Origin: Pseudobdellovibrionaceae bacterium
GTDB lineage: Bacteria; Bdellovibrionota; Bdellovibrionia; Bdellovibrionales; UBA1609
Reading direction: 5' to 3'
DNA: 37,099 bases
NCBI GenBank assembly: GCA_030591685.1
Contig: JAUVAX010000025.1
Location: forward strand, 1-37,099
In this document: piece after piece, positions 7,261-16,321 of the stretch
How positions within the stretch are numbered: position 1 is the first letter of the stretch
Layout: each line of letters opens with the position of its first letter
Notes under the pieces: model-generated
Seen by the model: the letters and a program-made list of their open reading frames with translations, nothing else
Told to the model about the DNA's origin: nothing
Database searches by the model: none
Program-made: the position numbers and the translations under genes

Positions 7261-9264
7261 ATGGATCCCAATCTATACGCACCCCTAGCTGGGGTGATCG
7301 GGCTAGTAGTATGCTTGATTATATACATGAATGTAGTAAAGCAGCCAGCGGGCAACGAAAAAATGCAATCTATTGGTGACGAAATTCACTTAGGCGCAAT
7401 GACATACCTACGGGCGCAGTACAGTAAGTTAGTTGTATTTGTTATTGTCGTAGCGGCCCTACTATACTGGCAGATCAACTCAGAAACAGCTTTTGCTTTT
7501 GTTTTTGGAGCTTTAACTTCAGCTATTGCCGGTTTTGTGGGTATGAAGTCTGCGACAAAAGGTAATGTTCGTACTGCCGCTGCCGCTAAAGATAGTGGTG
7601 TTGGTGCGGCCCTTTTAGTGGCATTTAATAGTGGTGCTGTGATGGGTTTATCTGTCGCATCTTTAGGACTTATTGGTTTAGGTCTTTTATTTTATAAATT
7701 TGGTAATGTTGACGAGGTGAGCGTTATCACCGGGTTTTCAATGGGAGCTTCATCAATTGCTCTTTTTGCTCGTATAGGTGGTGGTATATTTACTAAAGCT
7801 GCCGATGTGGGTTCGGATCTAGTGGGTAAAATCGAAGCAGGCATCCCTGAAGATGACCCTCGTAACCCTGGTGTTATTGCTGATAACGTTGGTGATAACG
7901 TGGGTGATGTTGCCGGCATGGGAGCTGATATATTTGAGTCCTACGTGGGCGCGATGGTGGCTTCAATTACAATTGCAGCGACAATGACTATTGGGCGTGT
8001 TTCGGATTTAGGCGGTAGCTTAGACCGACTTCACCTTATGGCTCTCCCTATTTACTTATGCATAATTGGTTTAATCGCATCAGTTATTGGTATTATAGGT
8101 ATGAACATGTTTAAAAATTTAAACCCAGCTAAAGCATTAAATGGCTCTGAGTACTCAGCAGCGATTATGTTTATGGGCGGTGGTTATTTATTTTTAGATC
8201 ACATGGGTTATAATATTAATATTTTTTGGGCCATACTTTCAGGTTCAGTCGCAGGTCTATTAATTGGTAAAGCCACAGAGTACTACACATCTAGTGGCCC
8301 TGTATTTAAAGTGGTTGAAGCGTCTAAAACAGGCCCTGCCACTAATATCATTGCAGGCATGGCTGTTGGTTTAGAGTCTTGTGCTGCGCCAATATTTTTT
8401 ATCGTTATCGCTATTTTTACATCTTATGAGTTTGCCGGTTTATACGTTATAGCCATGGCTGCGGTGGGTATGCTGGCTACAGTGGGTGTGACAATGACTA
8501 TTGATGCTTTCGGTCCTGTGGCTGATAATGCCGGTGGTATTTCTGAAATGGCTCAGTTAGGCCCTGAAGTAAGAAAAATAACAGACGGCCTAGACGCTAT
8601 TGGTAATACCACAGCGGCTATTGGTAAAGGCTTTGCTATTGGTTCAGCGGCTTTAACAGCCTTAGCTTTATTTGTATCTTATAAGCAAATGATTGGTGAT
8701 ATCACTATGGACATCACTGACCCTAAAGTGGTTATGGGCTTATTTTTAGGCGCCATGGTGGTTATATTTGCTGCCTCGTTAACTATGACAGCTGTGGGTC
8801 GTGCTGCTGCTGATATGGTATCAGAGATCAGAAGACAGTTCAGAGAAATCCCAGGCCTACTACAAGGTACGGGTAAGCCTGATACCGCTCGCTGTGTAGA
8901 GATTTCTACAAATGCGGCTTTAAAAGAAATGGTATTCCCTGGCCTAGTGGCCGTGATTTCACCGGTGGTTGTTGGATTTGTTTTAGGTCCAGAGGCTCTT
9001 GGTGGGATGTTAGCCGGCTCTTTAGTTGTCGGTGTTGTGATTGCCTTATTAATGTCAAATGCTGGTGGAGCTTGGGATAATGCTAAAAAATTCATCGAGC
9101 AAGGCAGCGTTGAGGGTGAGAAAAAAGGGACCGACGCTCATAGTGCTGCTGTTATTGGCGACACTGTTGGAGACCCGTTTAAAGACACAACTGGCCCGGC
9201 CATGAACATTTTAATTAAAGTAATGGCAATTGTGGCACTTGTAATTGCCCCATTGATTGTATGA
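7261..9264 (+). CDS. hppA: Membrane-bound K+-dependent pyrophosphatase, cation-pumping
   Basis: The protein has 667 residues and about 16 transmembrane helices. It hydrolyses pyrophosphate and pumps H+ and/or Na+ out of the cytoplasm. The substrate-binding acidic motifs are intact: [20 protein letters not shown], then [18 protein letters not shown], and near the end [14 protein letters not shown]. At the site that decides potassium dependence the protein has Ala452 and Gly455 ([10 protein letters not shown]), the pattern of K+-requiring enzymes; K+-independent ones have Lys and Thr there. Na+ versus H+ pumping cannot be settled by eye. AAGGAG (7247-7252) sets the start. A possible promoter is TTGATG (7177) with TATTTC (7201). 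The gene is monocistronic with a clear terminator after it. Confidence 0.96.
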   Translation: MDPNLYAPLAGVIGLVVCLIIYMNVVKQPAGNEKMQSIGDEIHLGAMTYLRAQYSKLVVFVIVVAALLYWQINSETAFAFVFGALTSAIAGFVGMKSATKGNVRTAAAAKDSGVGAALLVAFNSGAVMGLSVASLGLIGLGLLFYKFGNVDEVSVITGFSMGASSIALFARIGGGIFTKAADVGSDLVGKIEAGIPEDDPRNPGVIADNVGDNVGDVAGMGADIFESYVGAMVASITIAATMTIGRVSDLGGSLDRLHLMALPIYLCIIGLIASVIGIIGMNMFKNLNPAKALNGSEYSAAIMFMGGGYLFLDHMGYNINIFWAILSGSVAGLLIGKATEYYTSSGPVFKVVEASKTGPATNIIAGMAVGLESCAAPIFFIVIAIFTSYEFAGLYVIAMAAVGMLATVGVTMTIDAFGPVADNAGGISEMAQLGPEVRKITDGLDAIGNTTAAIGKGFAIGSAALTALALFVSYKQMIGDITMDITDPKVVMGLFLGAMVVIFAASLTMTAVGRAAADMVSEIRRQFREIPGLLQGTGKPDTARCVEISTNAALKEMVFPGLVAVISPVVVGFVLGPEALGGMLAGSLVVGVVIALLMSNAGGAWDNAKKFIEQGSVEGEKKGTDAHSAAVIGDTVGDPFKDTTGPAMNILIKVMAIVALVIAPLIV

Positions 9265-9287
9265 TTAAAGTTTTATTATAGTTTTTT

Positions 9288-9323
9288 AAGAGTCCTCAAA
9301 TATATTTTGAGGACTTTTTTTTT
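9288..9323 (+). terminator. Intrinsic terminator after hppA
   Basis: A 10-bp perfect stem (AGTCCTCAAA, 9291-9300, with 9306-9315), extended by AAG/TTT flanks, encloses a 5-base loop and is followed by eight T's. Confidence 0.92.
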
Positions 9324-9345
9324 GTGAAAAGGCGAGCGATTCAAT

Positions 9346-10287
9346 ATGAGTATTGAAAAAACCCAATTTACTAAAACATACCCTCTACAGGCCCTGTATG
9401 AAAAAACAGGTAAAAAAATATTTCAAACCCCTCAAGGGGCTGTGGCTTATGAGGCCACTCGTTATGCCCATGTTGTCGCTGGGGACCCAATTGTTGTCAC
9501 TAACGGTTGTTTAACCACACTGATGTCTGATTTTGATAAGTACTCAAAAGAGCGCGATAAGGTTGTTTGTGGGTACTATTTCTCAGAAGAGTTTAAAAAA
9601 AGTAGCGATAAAAAATTTATCACCCTAGGTACGTCGGGGTTTTTAAAACTACAAACCTTTGACACCAAAGGCCCTGAGAGAAAATACGTCCGTAGGGCGC
9701 TAAATTTTGGTAACAATAAAAACTACAGCTTTAAAGAGATCCCTCAAAGTAAAAAGGGCAGTTACTTGAGCCGGGTTAAAAAACTCGAAAGCCAGTGGTT
9801 TTCAAAAAAAAAGAGGCCTCGTATTGGTTTTTTGCTCTCACGAGCTAAGCTACAATACCGTTTGAGCCATTATGAGAGATGGTTTGTTGTAGAGAACGAC
9901 CTGGGTCATTTAGGGGCCTTTGTTTCGGTCGTACCTTATAATGACAATAAAAATTACTACATAGACCACATGTTTTATAACCCTGAACAGGGTAGCCGAA
10001 TGTCTCTTGATTTTTTATTAGCTCAATTAATTTTAATGTTAAAAAATCAAAAGGTTGAAGAGCTTTATTTTGGCTTAAATGCTTTTAACAACCGTAACCC
10101 TAAATACTTATTAGAGTGGGGCCTGTCTTTTTTATGGAGAAGCTCTTTAGTATACAACGCCAGGGGTGTTTATTTTTTTAAGTCTAAATTTTTTGACTTA
10201 GAGGTCCCTAGGTACATTATGTTAGACCAACAAAAAAGCCTATTAAAACAATACGCTGCCTTAGGGGCAGTTACTTTTATGCATTAA
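9346..10287 (+). CDS. DUF2156 protein, MprF C-terminal-domain-like (GNAT fold)
   Basis: The protein has 313 soluble residues with no membrane helices. The pattern GDPIVV early on, then FITLGTSGFLKLQTFDTKGP and ERKYVRRALNFG, matches the cytosolic C-terminal domain of phosphatidylglycerol lysyltransferase MprF and its stand-alone DUF2156 relatives. In these, tandem GNAT domains move an aminoacyl group from aminoacyl-tRNA or modify another acceptor. The lipid flippase half of MprF is absent, so lipid aminoacylation is only a possibility. It follows the hppA terminator by about 20 bases and has a weak GGCGAG Shine-Dalgarno; it probably uses its own or read-through transcription. Confidence 0.7.
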   Translation: MSIEKTQFTKTYPLQALYEKTGKKIFQTPQGAVAYEATRYAHVVAGDPIVVTNGCLTTLMSDFDKYSKERDKVVCGYYFSEEFKKSSDKKFITLGTSGFLKLQTFDTKGPERKYVRRALNFGNNKNYSFKEIPQSKKGSYLSRVKKLESQWFSKKKRPRIGFLLSRAKLQYRLSHYERWFVVENDLGHLGAFVSVVPYNDNKNYYIDHMFYNPEQGSRMSLDFLLAQLILMLKNQKVEELYFGLNAFNNRNPKYLLEWGLSFLWRSSLVYNARGVYFFKSKFFDLEVPRYIMLDQQKSLLKQYAALGAVTFMH

Positions 10288-10634
10288 AGGTTTTAGCTTA
10301 ACGACAGCTTTAGTTGTTGGCGTAACTTTTATAGTAAAGCTTAAGTATAAAAAAAGCTAAATAACAAAAATGCGACCTTAGATCGAATGGGCTACAAACA
10401 TTAACCGTAAAAAGCCTATAAAACCCAAGTCAAATCATTGAAATTACAGCACACATTATTTTAAATAAAGTGATTAGATAAATGACATTGTAAAGGTTGT
10501 TTACAGTGTAGTGGCTGTTTTTAGGGGGTAGAGTTGGTCTGTTGTTTGCAGTTAATGAGTGTAACCCGTATGTATCCTCGTAAAAAAGAACGGCCTTTAA
10601 AGGGGGCTTAAAAAATAACTCAGGAGGTACATAA
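10288..10634 (+). other. Intergenic gap (347 bp), no gene seen
   Basis: AT-rich and without a plausible reading frame. TTGCAG (10546-10551) and TATGTA (10569-10574) with 17-base spacing could be a weak promoter for the next gene. A short palindrome CCTTTAAAGG lies close to 10595. A strong AGGAGGT (10622-10628) belongs to the following gene. Confidence 0.4.
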
Positions 10635-11201
10635 ATGTTACTTAAGTATAAAACTCAAATGCTATTTTCATTGTTTGTTATTATGGGCATGTTGATTTTT
10701 ATCACAAAGGGCTTTAGAGATACAAGTCAAAAAAACAATAATCCCACAACTACAAAAAAAATAAGCCAAAAAGTAAAAGTCTTTAAAACAGTGATCCCTA
10801 TGTATAGTTATAAGTCAGATCATAGCAATGCCAAAAGGTTAAATAACGCCATCGTTGACCCTAAGCTTGTGCACATATTTTTTAAACCCACGTCAATATA
10901 CACTCGTGTATCTTTAAAGTGCTGTAAAGTTATAGACAATGAGGGGACTTTAGTTAACGAGTCCGTTATAGAGTATTTTAATAAAAAATTACCCATACGT
11001 TTTGCTCTAGATTTATCAGCGGCTGAGGGCGAGGTTCGTGAGCTTTCAGTGGATGCTAAAGATAAACACGGGAGATATGACAGCTACAGCTTTGTGTACA
11101 GAGTGGGGAGTAAAAGTGTATTACAAAAACTCAGTGATGAGGGCCTGAGCGAGCCTAAAAAGATCCTCTCAGCAGATGCTAATTCAGATTTTTTAAACTA
11201 A
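10635..11201 (+). CDS. Membrane-anchored protein of unknown function
   Basis: The protein has 188 residues. Residues about 9-26 (MLFSLFVIMGMLIFITKGF) form an anchor or signal segment; then a low-complexity Asn/Thr/Lys linker (KNNNPTTTKKISQK) leads to a domain of about 120 residues rich in alternating beta-type sequence (LVHIFFKPTSIYTRVSLKCCKVID, then ELSVDAKDKHGRYDSYSFVYRV), reminiscent of an Ig-like fold, with an adjacent Cys-Cys pair. No family recognised. A near-perfect Shine-Dalgarno (AGGAGGT) with proper spacing suggests strong translation. Its 3' end overlaps the convergent lpxD gene by nine bases. Confidence 0.6.
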   Translation: MLLKYKTQMLFSLFVIMGMLIFITKGFRDTSQKNNNPTTTKKISQKVKVFKTVIPMYSYKSDHSNAKRLNNAIVDPKLVHIFFKPTSIYTRVSLKCCKVIDNEGTLVNESVIEYFNKKLPIRFALDLSAAEGEVRELSVDAKDKHGRYDSYSFVYRVGSKSVLQKLSDEGLSEPKKILSADANSDFLN

Positions 11202-12251
11202 AAATTTATTTTTTAGTTTAGTCAGGGTTTTTTTCATTTCAGGGAGGCTTGCAATAAGTGCAATAGACCTGATGGCGTCACGGTGGAGTTGTATTGGATA
11301 CCCGGCATAGTTGCCTGATTTAACAATAGACTTTGTAGCGGTGGTATTAGCGGCCAATTGAACATTATCACAAATTGTTATGTGGCCGTTAATAGAGGTG
11401 CGACCGCCGGCCACAAAGTTACTGCCAATGGTTACGCTACCAGCGGTGATAAACCCGGCTGTAATCAGACTATTTTTACCGACTTTAAAATTATGAGCTA
11501 TATGGCAGTGATTATCTATTTTTGTGCCCTCGCTTATGAGGGTGTCCCCATACGTGCTACGGTCAATAGATGTATTGGCCCCTATCTGCACTCGGTCTTC
11601 AAGTATAACTTTACCGTAGTGGGGGATGTGCATATGCTCGCCTTTTTCATTGGGGGCGTAGCCATAGCCAGCAGTACCAATAGTTGAATTGGGTTGAACC
11701 TCACAGTTCGCACCAATTTGGGTGTTGAGCCCTATAAAAACTTGAGCATGAAGGTGAGTATTATCACCAAGGCTTGTGCCCGCCTCAACAACCGTGTTGG
11801 CGCCGATAAAACAGCCCTTACCCACCCGGACCCCTTTATGTATTACGGCATTAGGGTTAATTATAGTGCCCTCACCGATTTCAGCTGAAGGGTCAATAAC
11901 AGCTGTGGGGTGTAGTTTAATGTGGTTAAACTCGCCCTTGTTTAAAGTAACAGGGTAAAAGCGCTCATTAATCAGAGCCATGGCAAGCATGACATTTTTA
12001 CACGTAAACACAGTGCAGTTTTTTAAATGCTCTTCGGCAAAAGCAGAATACTTGGGGTTAATAATGACAACTTTGGGCTTTGATTTATTAACTAAAGAGA
12101 GGGATTTTTCACTATTAAGGTAAATAATTACATTCTCTAGAGCCGAGTCACTGTTGTCGGGGCCACTCACTTGAAGCTGTAGGTCCCCAAAAAGTGGCAG
12201 CAAGAGCTGCTTAAATGGCTCAAGGATGTCTTTGGCGGTGATTTTATTCAT
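11193..12251 (-). CDS. lpxD: UDP-3-O-(3-hydroxyacyl)glucosamine N-acyltransferase
   Basis: The protein has 352 residues, normal length. It adds the N-linked 3-hydroxyacyl chain from acyl-ACP in the third step of lipid A synthesis, in the cytoplasm. Residues 1 to about 105 are the uridine-binding domain; from about 112 to 310 runs a left-handed beta helix of hexapeptide repeats (IGANT, VGKGC, IGEGT). The catalytic histidine is His253 in DNHCHIAHN, and GTAGYGYAP precedes it as in other LpxD proteins. A helical C-terminus closes the trimer. It is here without fabZ or lpxA, with which it is clustered in many Gram-negatives. AAGGGG precedes the ATG at 12251. Confidence 0.96.
   Translation of the reverse strand: MNKITAKDILEPFKQLLLPLFGDLQLQVSGPDNSDSALENVIIYLNSEKSLSLVNKSKPKVVIINPKYSAFAEEHLKNCTVFTCKNVMLAMALINERFYPVTLNKGEFNHIKLHPTAVIDPSAEIGEGTIINPNAVIHKGVRVGKGCFIGANTVVEAGTSLGDNTHLHAQVFIGLNTQIGANCEVQPNSTIGTAGYGYAPNEKGEHMHIPHYGKVILEDRVQIGANTSIDRSTYGDTLISEGTKIDNHCHIAHNFKVGKNSLITAGFITAGSVTIGSNFVAGGRTSINGHITICDNVQLAANTTATKSIVKSGNYAGYPIQLHRDAIRSIALIASLPEMKKTLTKLKNKFLV
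11195..11219. terminator. AT-rich hairpin in the overlapping 3' ends (possible terminator)
   Basis: AAACTAAAAA (11195-11204) pairs perfectly with TTTTTAGTTT (11210-11219) around a 5-base loop. It lies across the stop codon of the plus-strand gene and the last codons of lpxD. With only two G-C positions it is weak, but it is the only hairpin between these convergent genes. Confidence 0.4.
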
Positions 12252-12449
12252 TATTAAACCCCTTAAAGTAATAGGTTTTTATATCTTTGTCTGAGCGAAT
12301 TACCTATTGATGATACGAGGCATTATTAATGATGTATATTAACGGGCATTTATTTGATATGACAGTTGCTACTAAACGCTAAAAAAACTGTGTAAACGCT
12401 GGAAACGACGATTAATTTACGGTATTACTTGTCTGCTAAGGGGATCTAA

Positions 12450-12857
12450 ATGGCTAAGAAGACAAAAAAAGTCGCAAAAAAAGTAACAAAAAAAGCGACA
12501 AAAAAAGTAACAGCTAAGGCTAAAAAGGTCGTAACTAAGGCTAAAAAAACTGTAAAAAAAGTAGCGGCCGTTGACAAAGAAGTTGTGCCTAAAAAGAAAA
12601 AGGCTAAAAAGAAAACCAAAGCTGTTTTAAAGTTAGAGGCCGAAAGTGCCGAACTTCAAAGAAAGTGGATGGCTATTTATAGAAAGCATTCAAAGGGACC
12701 CTCAAGAGCTTATAATATGTCTGAGTCCTTTGAGCCAAAAACCCCAATAGAGCACAAAATACATGGCTGGGGTTTTGTGTTAAAAAATATAAATGATCGG
12801 TTAGAAATTTTGTTCGAATCGGGTATAAAAGTTTTAATCTCAAATTATAAAAGGTAA
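12450..12857 (+). CDS. Histone H1-like lysine-rich protein with a small C-terminal domain
   Basis: The protein has 135 residues. Residues 1 to about 60 are a Lys/Ala/Val/Thr tract of KKxxKK repeats (MAKKTKKVAKKVTKKATKK), like bacterial histone H1-type DNA-binding tails. Residues about 62-135 form a folded part ending in HGWGFVLKNINDRLEILFE then GIKVLISNYKR; the 'GxG.V......V.FE.GIK.LI' pattern resembles the small beta-barrel at the C-terminus of PcrA-type helicases and DUF3553, a probable nucleic-acid or RNA polymerase contact domain. It heads the operon with infA (13-base gap) and tex. A nucleoid or RNA-binding role is inferred. GGGG lies about 6 bases before the ATG. Confidence 0.7.
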   Translation: MAKKTKKVAKKVTKKATKKVTAKAKKVVTKAKKTVKKVAAVDKEVVPKKKKAKKKTKAVLKLEAESAELQRKWMAIYRKHSKGPSRAYNMSESFEPKTPIEHKIHGWGFVLKNINDRLEILFESGIKVLISNYKR

Positions 12858-12870
12858 AGGTTTTAAATAT

Positions 12871-13089
12871 ATGGCTAAAGATGATTTGGCACAATTAGAA
12901 GGTAAAGTTATAGATGCAGGTGCTGGCGGCCTATATAAAATTAAGCTAGAAAACGAAGTTGAAATACGAGCCAAGCTGTGCGGTAAAATGCGACGTTTTA
13001 ATATCAGAGTAGTTGTTGGTGACCGTGTAACTATTGGAGTATCCCCGTATGATCCCACTCACGGCCTCATTATGTATCGTCATAAATAA
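12871..13089 (+). CDS. infA: Translation initiation factor IF-1
   Basis: The protein has 72 residues, exactly the family's usual length, a single OB-fold S1-like barrel. Family-specific stretches are GKVIDAGAGGLYKIKLENE, GKMRRFNIRVVVGDRVTI and SPYDPTHGLIMYR. IF-1 binds the A site of the 30S subunit and assists IF-2 and IF-3 in start selection. It sits 13 bases after the histone-like gene and 15 before tex, not with the spc operon ribosomal genes or rpmJ where it is often found. Confidence 0.97.
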   Translation: MAKDDLAQLEGKVIDAGAGGLYKIKLENEVEIRAKLCGKMRRFNIRVVVGDRVTIGVSPYDPTHGLIMYRHK

Positions 13090-13104
13090 TTATTTGGTGA
13101 ATCT

Positions 13105-15525
13105 ATGCCCATTATAGCCAGTGATAATTTAAAAACCTATTTTCATAAAAAAACTAAAGGTATACCAATAAAAGGTATTGAGTCTGTTTTGGCCCTATCT
13201 GAAGAAGGGGCCACAGTCCCCTTTATTGCCCGGTACCGAAAAGAAAAAACAGGCAACCTCGACGAAGTCCAAATACGTGACATTGTAAATGGATATGAAA
13301 ACTGGCAAGAACTGGTTAAGAGAAAAGAGTTTATTTTAGTTGAAGTGGCCAAGCAGGGTAATTTAACTGACATTTTAGAAAAACAAATTAAAGAGACTTT
13401 TGAAATGGCAGAGCTTGAAGAGCTCTACAGACCCTTTAAGCGAAAAAGAAAAACAAAAGCAACCTTGGCTCGCGAGGCTGGCATTGAACCCTTAGCTGAT
13501 TGGATCTGGGCCCTTGGGCATGGTGAGCTTGAGGACTCAATGAGTGTTGAGGTTAAATCAAAAGATTTCTTAAACTCAAAAGCAGGTTTTGCAAAGTACG
13601 ATGAAGTCCTAAAAGGGGCGCATCACATTATTGTTGAGCGATTAAGTAATGATGCTGACTTAAGAAAGCTCGTTCGCGATGAGTACCAAAAAAATGCAAA
13701 AATTATTTGCGAAAAAGGCCCTAAGTTTAAAGAAAAATCAAAATTTGAAATGTATGCTGAGTTTTCAGACTCTATTAAAAACTTAATGTCTGAAAAGGCT
13801 TCGCATAGGTATTTAGCTTTAAGACGTGGGTGGCAAGAAACAGAGTTAAAAGTTAAAATGCAAGCCGACGATGAAAAGCTGTTGTTGAGCTTTGAAGGCG
13901 TGGCTTTAACAAAGCCTGATTCGCAAACGGCGAGCTTTTTAAAGTTTTGTGCCAAGGCGGCCATGACGGTGCATGTGTTGCCCTCTATTGTTAGTGAGCT
14001 ACATAGGGTTTTAAAGACATCCTCAGATGTACACGCTATAAATGTATTTGCCCAAAACGTACGTAAAGTTTTAATGGCGAGTCCGTTTGGTGCTAAAGTT
14101 GTTTTAGGTATTGACCCCGGTATTAGGACTGGTTGCAAAGTGGCCCTTGTTGATGATTCGGGTAATTTTATTTCACACACAGTGCTTTATACAAACGGTG
14201 ATGGAGCAAAAGAAACGGCTAAAAAATTATTTTCTGAGGTTACAAAACAAATACAAATCAAAGCCATAGCCGTAGGTAACGGCACGGCCGGTCGAGAGAC
14301 TGAAAAGTTTATATCTGATATTTTTAAAGAAATGAAAATTGAAGTCCCTCTTGTTTTAGTGAACGAGTCGGGGGCCAGTATTTACTCGGCCAGTGATATT
14401 GCTCGCGAGGAGTTCCCAGAGTTAGACTTAACCATCAGGGGGGCAATTTCAATTGCTCGTCGGTTGCAGGACCCTTTAGCTGAGCTTGTAAAAATTGACC
14501 CCAAAAGTATTGGGGTGGGTCAGTATCAACATGATGTTTCACAAACCTTTTTAAAAAAATCACTTCATGAAGTTGTAGAGTCTTGCGTGAATACGGTGGG
14601 TGTTAATTTAAATACCGCATCCAGCTCTTTGCTTCAGTATGTGGCTGGTATTGGGCCGGCTATTGCTCAAAGTATTGTTGAGTACCGAAAAGAGAACGGC
14701 CTTTTTAATGAACGTGGTGATTTACTAAAAGTTAATAAAATATCGGATAAAGTTTTTGAGCAAAGCGTGGGCTTTTTGAGGTTACCAAAGTCTAAAGTTC
14801 CTCTGGATGCTACAGGGGTTCATCCTGAAAAGTATCATGCCGTTCAAGACATGGCTAAAGAGGCAGGCTTAAGTGTGAGTAAGTTAATGGGCCAAGCCAA
14901 AGCTGTTTTAGATAAAGAAAAGTGGTCCCACCTGCTAGGGCAGTTTACCTTTGAAGACATTGTTAAAGAGTTAGACAGCCCCAGTCGTGACCCCAGAGAC
15001 CCCTTTAAGGTGTTTAAATTTCGTGAAGACATACATGAGGTCAAAGATTTAAAAGAGGGCATGATGTGCCCAGGCATTGTAACTAATGTCACAAACTTTG
15101 GCGCTTTTGTAGATGTAGGTGTGCACCAAGATGGCCTCGTACATATTTCTGAACTTTCGTTTGAGTTTATTGACGACCCCAAAAAGGTGGTCAGCCCTGG
15201 TGACCAGGTTCAGGTTAAGGTTTTAAAAGTAGATACAGATAAATCACAGGTATCACTCTCTATGTTAGTTGGCGAAAAGCCAAAAACTCCCGCTGTAGCA
15301 AAAAAGAGTACAGTTCAAAGTACCAGGCCTAGTGCAAAAGGCGGGCGTGGCCCAGGTGGCAGCACAAATAAAAGGCCTGGCGGTGGGTATAAAGGTAAGG
15401 CCTCTAATAAAAGGGGTGCAAGGCCTAAGGGAAAACCAAATACAAGACCTGATAGACCTAAACGACCATCGTTTGGCAACAACCCGTTTGCCGATTTAGC
15501 TTCGCAGTTAAAGGGATCTAAATAA
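13105..15525 (+). CDS. tex: Tex-family S1 RNA-binding transcription accessory protein
   Basis: The protein has 806 residues. In order: the Tex N-terminal helical region (SEEGATVPFIARYRKEKTG near the start), the YqgF/RuvC-like domain (VVLGIDPGIRTGCKVALVDD, about 332-352), helix-hairpin-helix motifs (LLQYVAGIGPAIAQSIVEYR), and the S1 domain (GIVTNVTNFGAFVDVGVHQD and VHISELS) around residues 650-725. A basic, low-complexity Arg/Gly/Lys tail of about 80 residues follows (GGRGPGGSTNKRPGGG), longer than in E. coli YhgF. Tex is the bacterial relative of Spt6 and binds nucleic acid during transcription. Third gene of the histone-like/infA/tex operon. Confidence 0.95.
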   Translation: MPIIASDNLKTYFHKKTKGIPIKGIESVLALSEEGATVPFIARYRKEKTGNLDEVQIRDIVNGYENWQELVKRKEFILVEVAKQGNLTDILEKQIKETFEMAELEELYRPFKRKRKTKATLAREAGIEPLADWIWALGHGELEDSMSVEVKSKDFLNSKAGFAKYDEVLKGAHHIIVERLSNDADLRKLVRDEYQKNAKIICEKGPKFKEKSKFEMYAEFSDSIKNLMSEKASHRYLALRRGWQETELKVKMQADDEKLLLSFEGVALTKPDSQTASFLKFCAKAAMTVHVLPSIVSELHRVLKTSSDVHAINVFAQNVRKVLMASPFGAKVVLGIDPGIRTGCKVALVDDSGNFISHTVLYTNGDGAKETAKKLFSEVTKQIQIKAIAVGNGTAGRETEKFISDIFKEMKIEVPLVLVNESGASIYSASDIAREEFPELDLTIRGAISIARRLQDPLAELVKIDPKSIGVGQYQHDVSQTFLKKSLHEVVESCVNTVGVNLNTASSSLLQYVAGIGPAIAQSIVEYRKENGLFNERGDLLKVNKISDKVFEQSVGFLRLPKSKVPLDATGVHPEKYHAVQDMAKEAGLSVSKLMGQAKAVLDKEKWSHLLGQFTFEDIVKELDSPSRDPRDPFKVFKFREDIHEVKDLKEGMMCPGIVTNVTNFGAFVDVGVHQDGLVHISELSFEFIDDPKKVVSPGDQVQVKVLKVDTDKSQVSLSMLVGEKPKTPAVAKKSTVQSTRPSAKGGRGPGGSTNKRPGGGYKGKASNKRGARPKGKPNTRPDRPKRPSFGNNPFADLASQLKGSK

Positions 15526-15538
15526 TAAAAATTATTTT

Positions 15539-16321
15539 TTATTTTGTTAAAAGTTTGTTCGCAAACTCAACAAAGCCCTTGGCCCCTTGAGAGGGGGTTA
15601 TAAAAGCGGGTGGGTTTTTGAGTTCATTTATAAACTGAGATATGTTTTCTACAGCAAATGAGTGATTAAAAAAGGCAAACATGGGTTCGTCATTAGGGGA
15701 GTCGCCTATAAAGGCACACTCGTCAATAATGCTCTCTAGACTTTTATTAAACTCTCGCTCACAAAAGGTCTTACACATGGAGAGCTTGTCATGGTCCCCA
15801 AACCACCCGTTCACGTGGATAGAGCTGACTTTGGCTTGAGCGCCATGAGATTTAAAAATAGCCACAATTTTTTGTACGTCCTTTTTGCTGAGGGCTGGGA
15901 CATCCTCAGAAAAATCAATGGCCAAATCAATTTGTCGGCAAAATTGATCAGAGGCAACACCGGCTCCGGGTACTTGTTTTAAAACGTCACTCTTAATAAG
16001 CTCTAATTTTTTTTGATGCTCAGGCCTTAGGCTTTCAGGCTGAGCGTAGTGACGGGTCATTTCGTTGTTTTTATGCTTAAAGTACAGCCCGCCATTTTCA
16101 CCAATGACTCCTGCTACGGGCCAAAAACGGGCTATCATTTCGCACCACCCTGCTGGGCGGCCCGTGACCGGTATAACCTGAAGGCCCGAATCGTATAAAT
16201 CCCAAAGTGCTTTATAAGATTGAGCGGGGAGTTTACCTTTGGTCGTTAAAGTGTCATCAATGTCGGTAAATACATATTTAATATGAGACGGACTAAAATC
16301 ACTGAGCTGCTTCATTGTCAT
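15539..16321 (-). CDS. HAD-superfamily phosphatase, class IIB (Cof/sucrose-phosphatase-like)
   Basis: The protein has 260 residues. The nucleophile and acid motif is D20-I-D22-D-T (VFTDIDDTLTT), the second motif PVTGRPAG at about 51-58, and the metal-binding motif IGDSPNDEPMF at 205-215. The insert between motifs II and III contains GVIGENGGLYF, the mark of the class IIB cap as in sucrose-phosphate and mannosyl-phosphoglycerate phosphatases. Substrate is unknown. It converges with tex, only 13 bases apart. The N-terminal MTM leaves ATG 16321 or 16315 open; AAAAGG upstream fits either. Confidence 0.85.
   Translation of the reverse strand: MTMKQLSDFSPSHIKYVFTDIDDTLTTKGKLPAQSYKALWDLYDSGLQVIPVTGRPAGWCEMIARFWPVAGVIGENGGLYFKHKNNEMTRHYAQPESLRPEHQKKLELIKSDVLKQVPGAGVASDQFCRQIDLAIDFSEDVPALSKKDVQKIVAIFKSHGAQAKVSSIHVNGWFGDHDKLSMCKTFCEREFNKSLESIIDECAFIGDSPNDEPMFAFFNHSFAVENISQFINELKNPPAFITPSQGAKGFVEFANKLLTK

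Noticed and set aside
13623-14180. A 185-codon minus-strand frame inside tex
   Set aside because: Fully antisense to a conserved domain of Tex; composition mirrors the complement of its codons.
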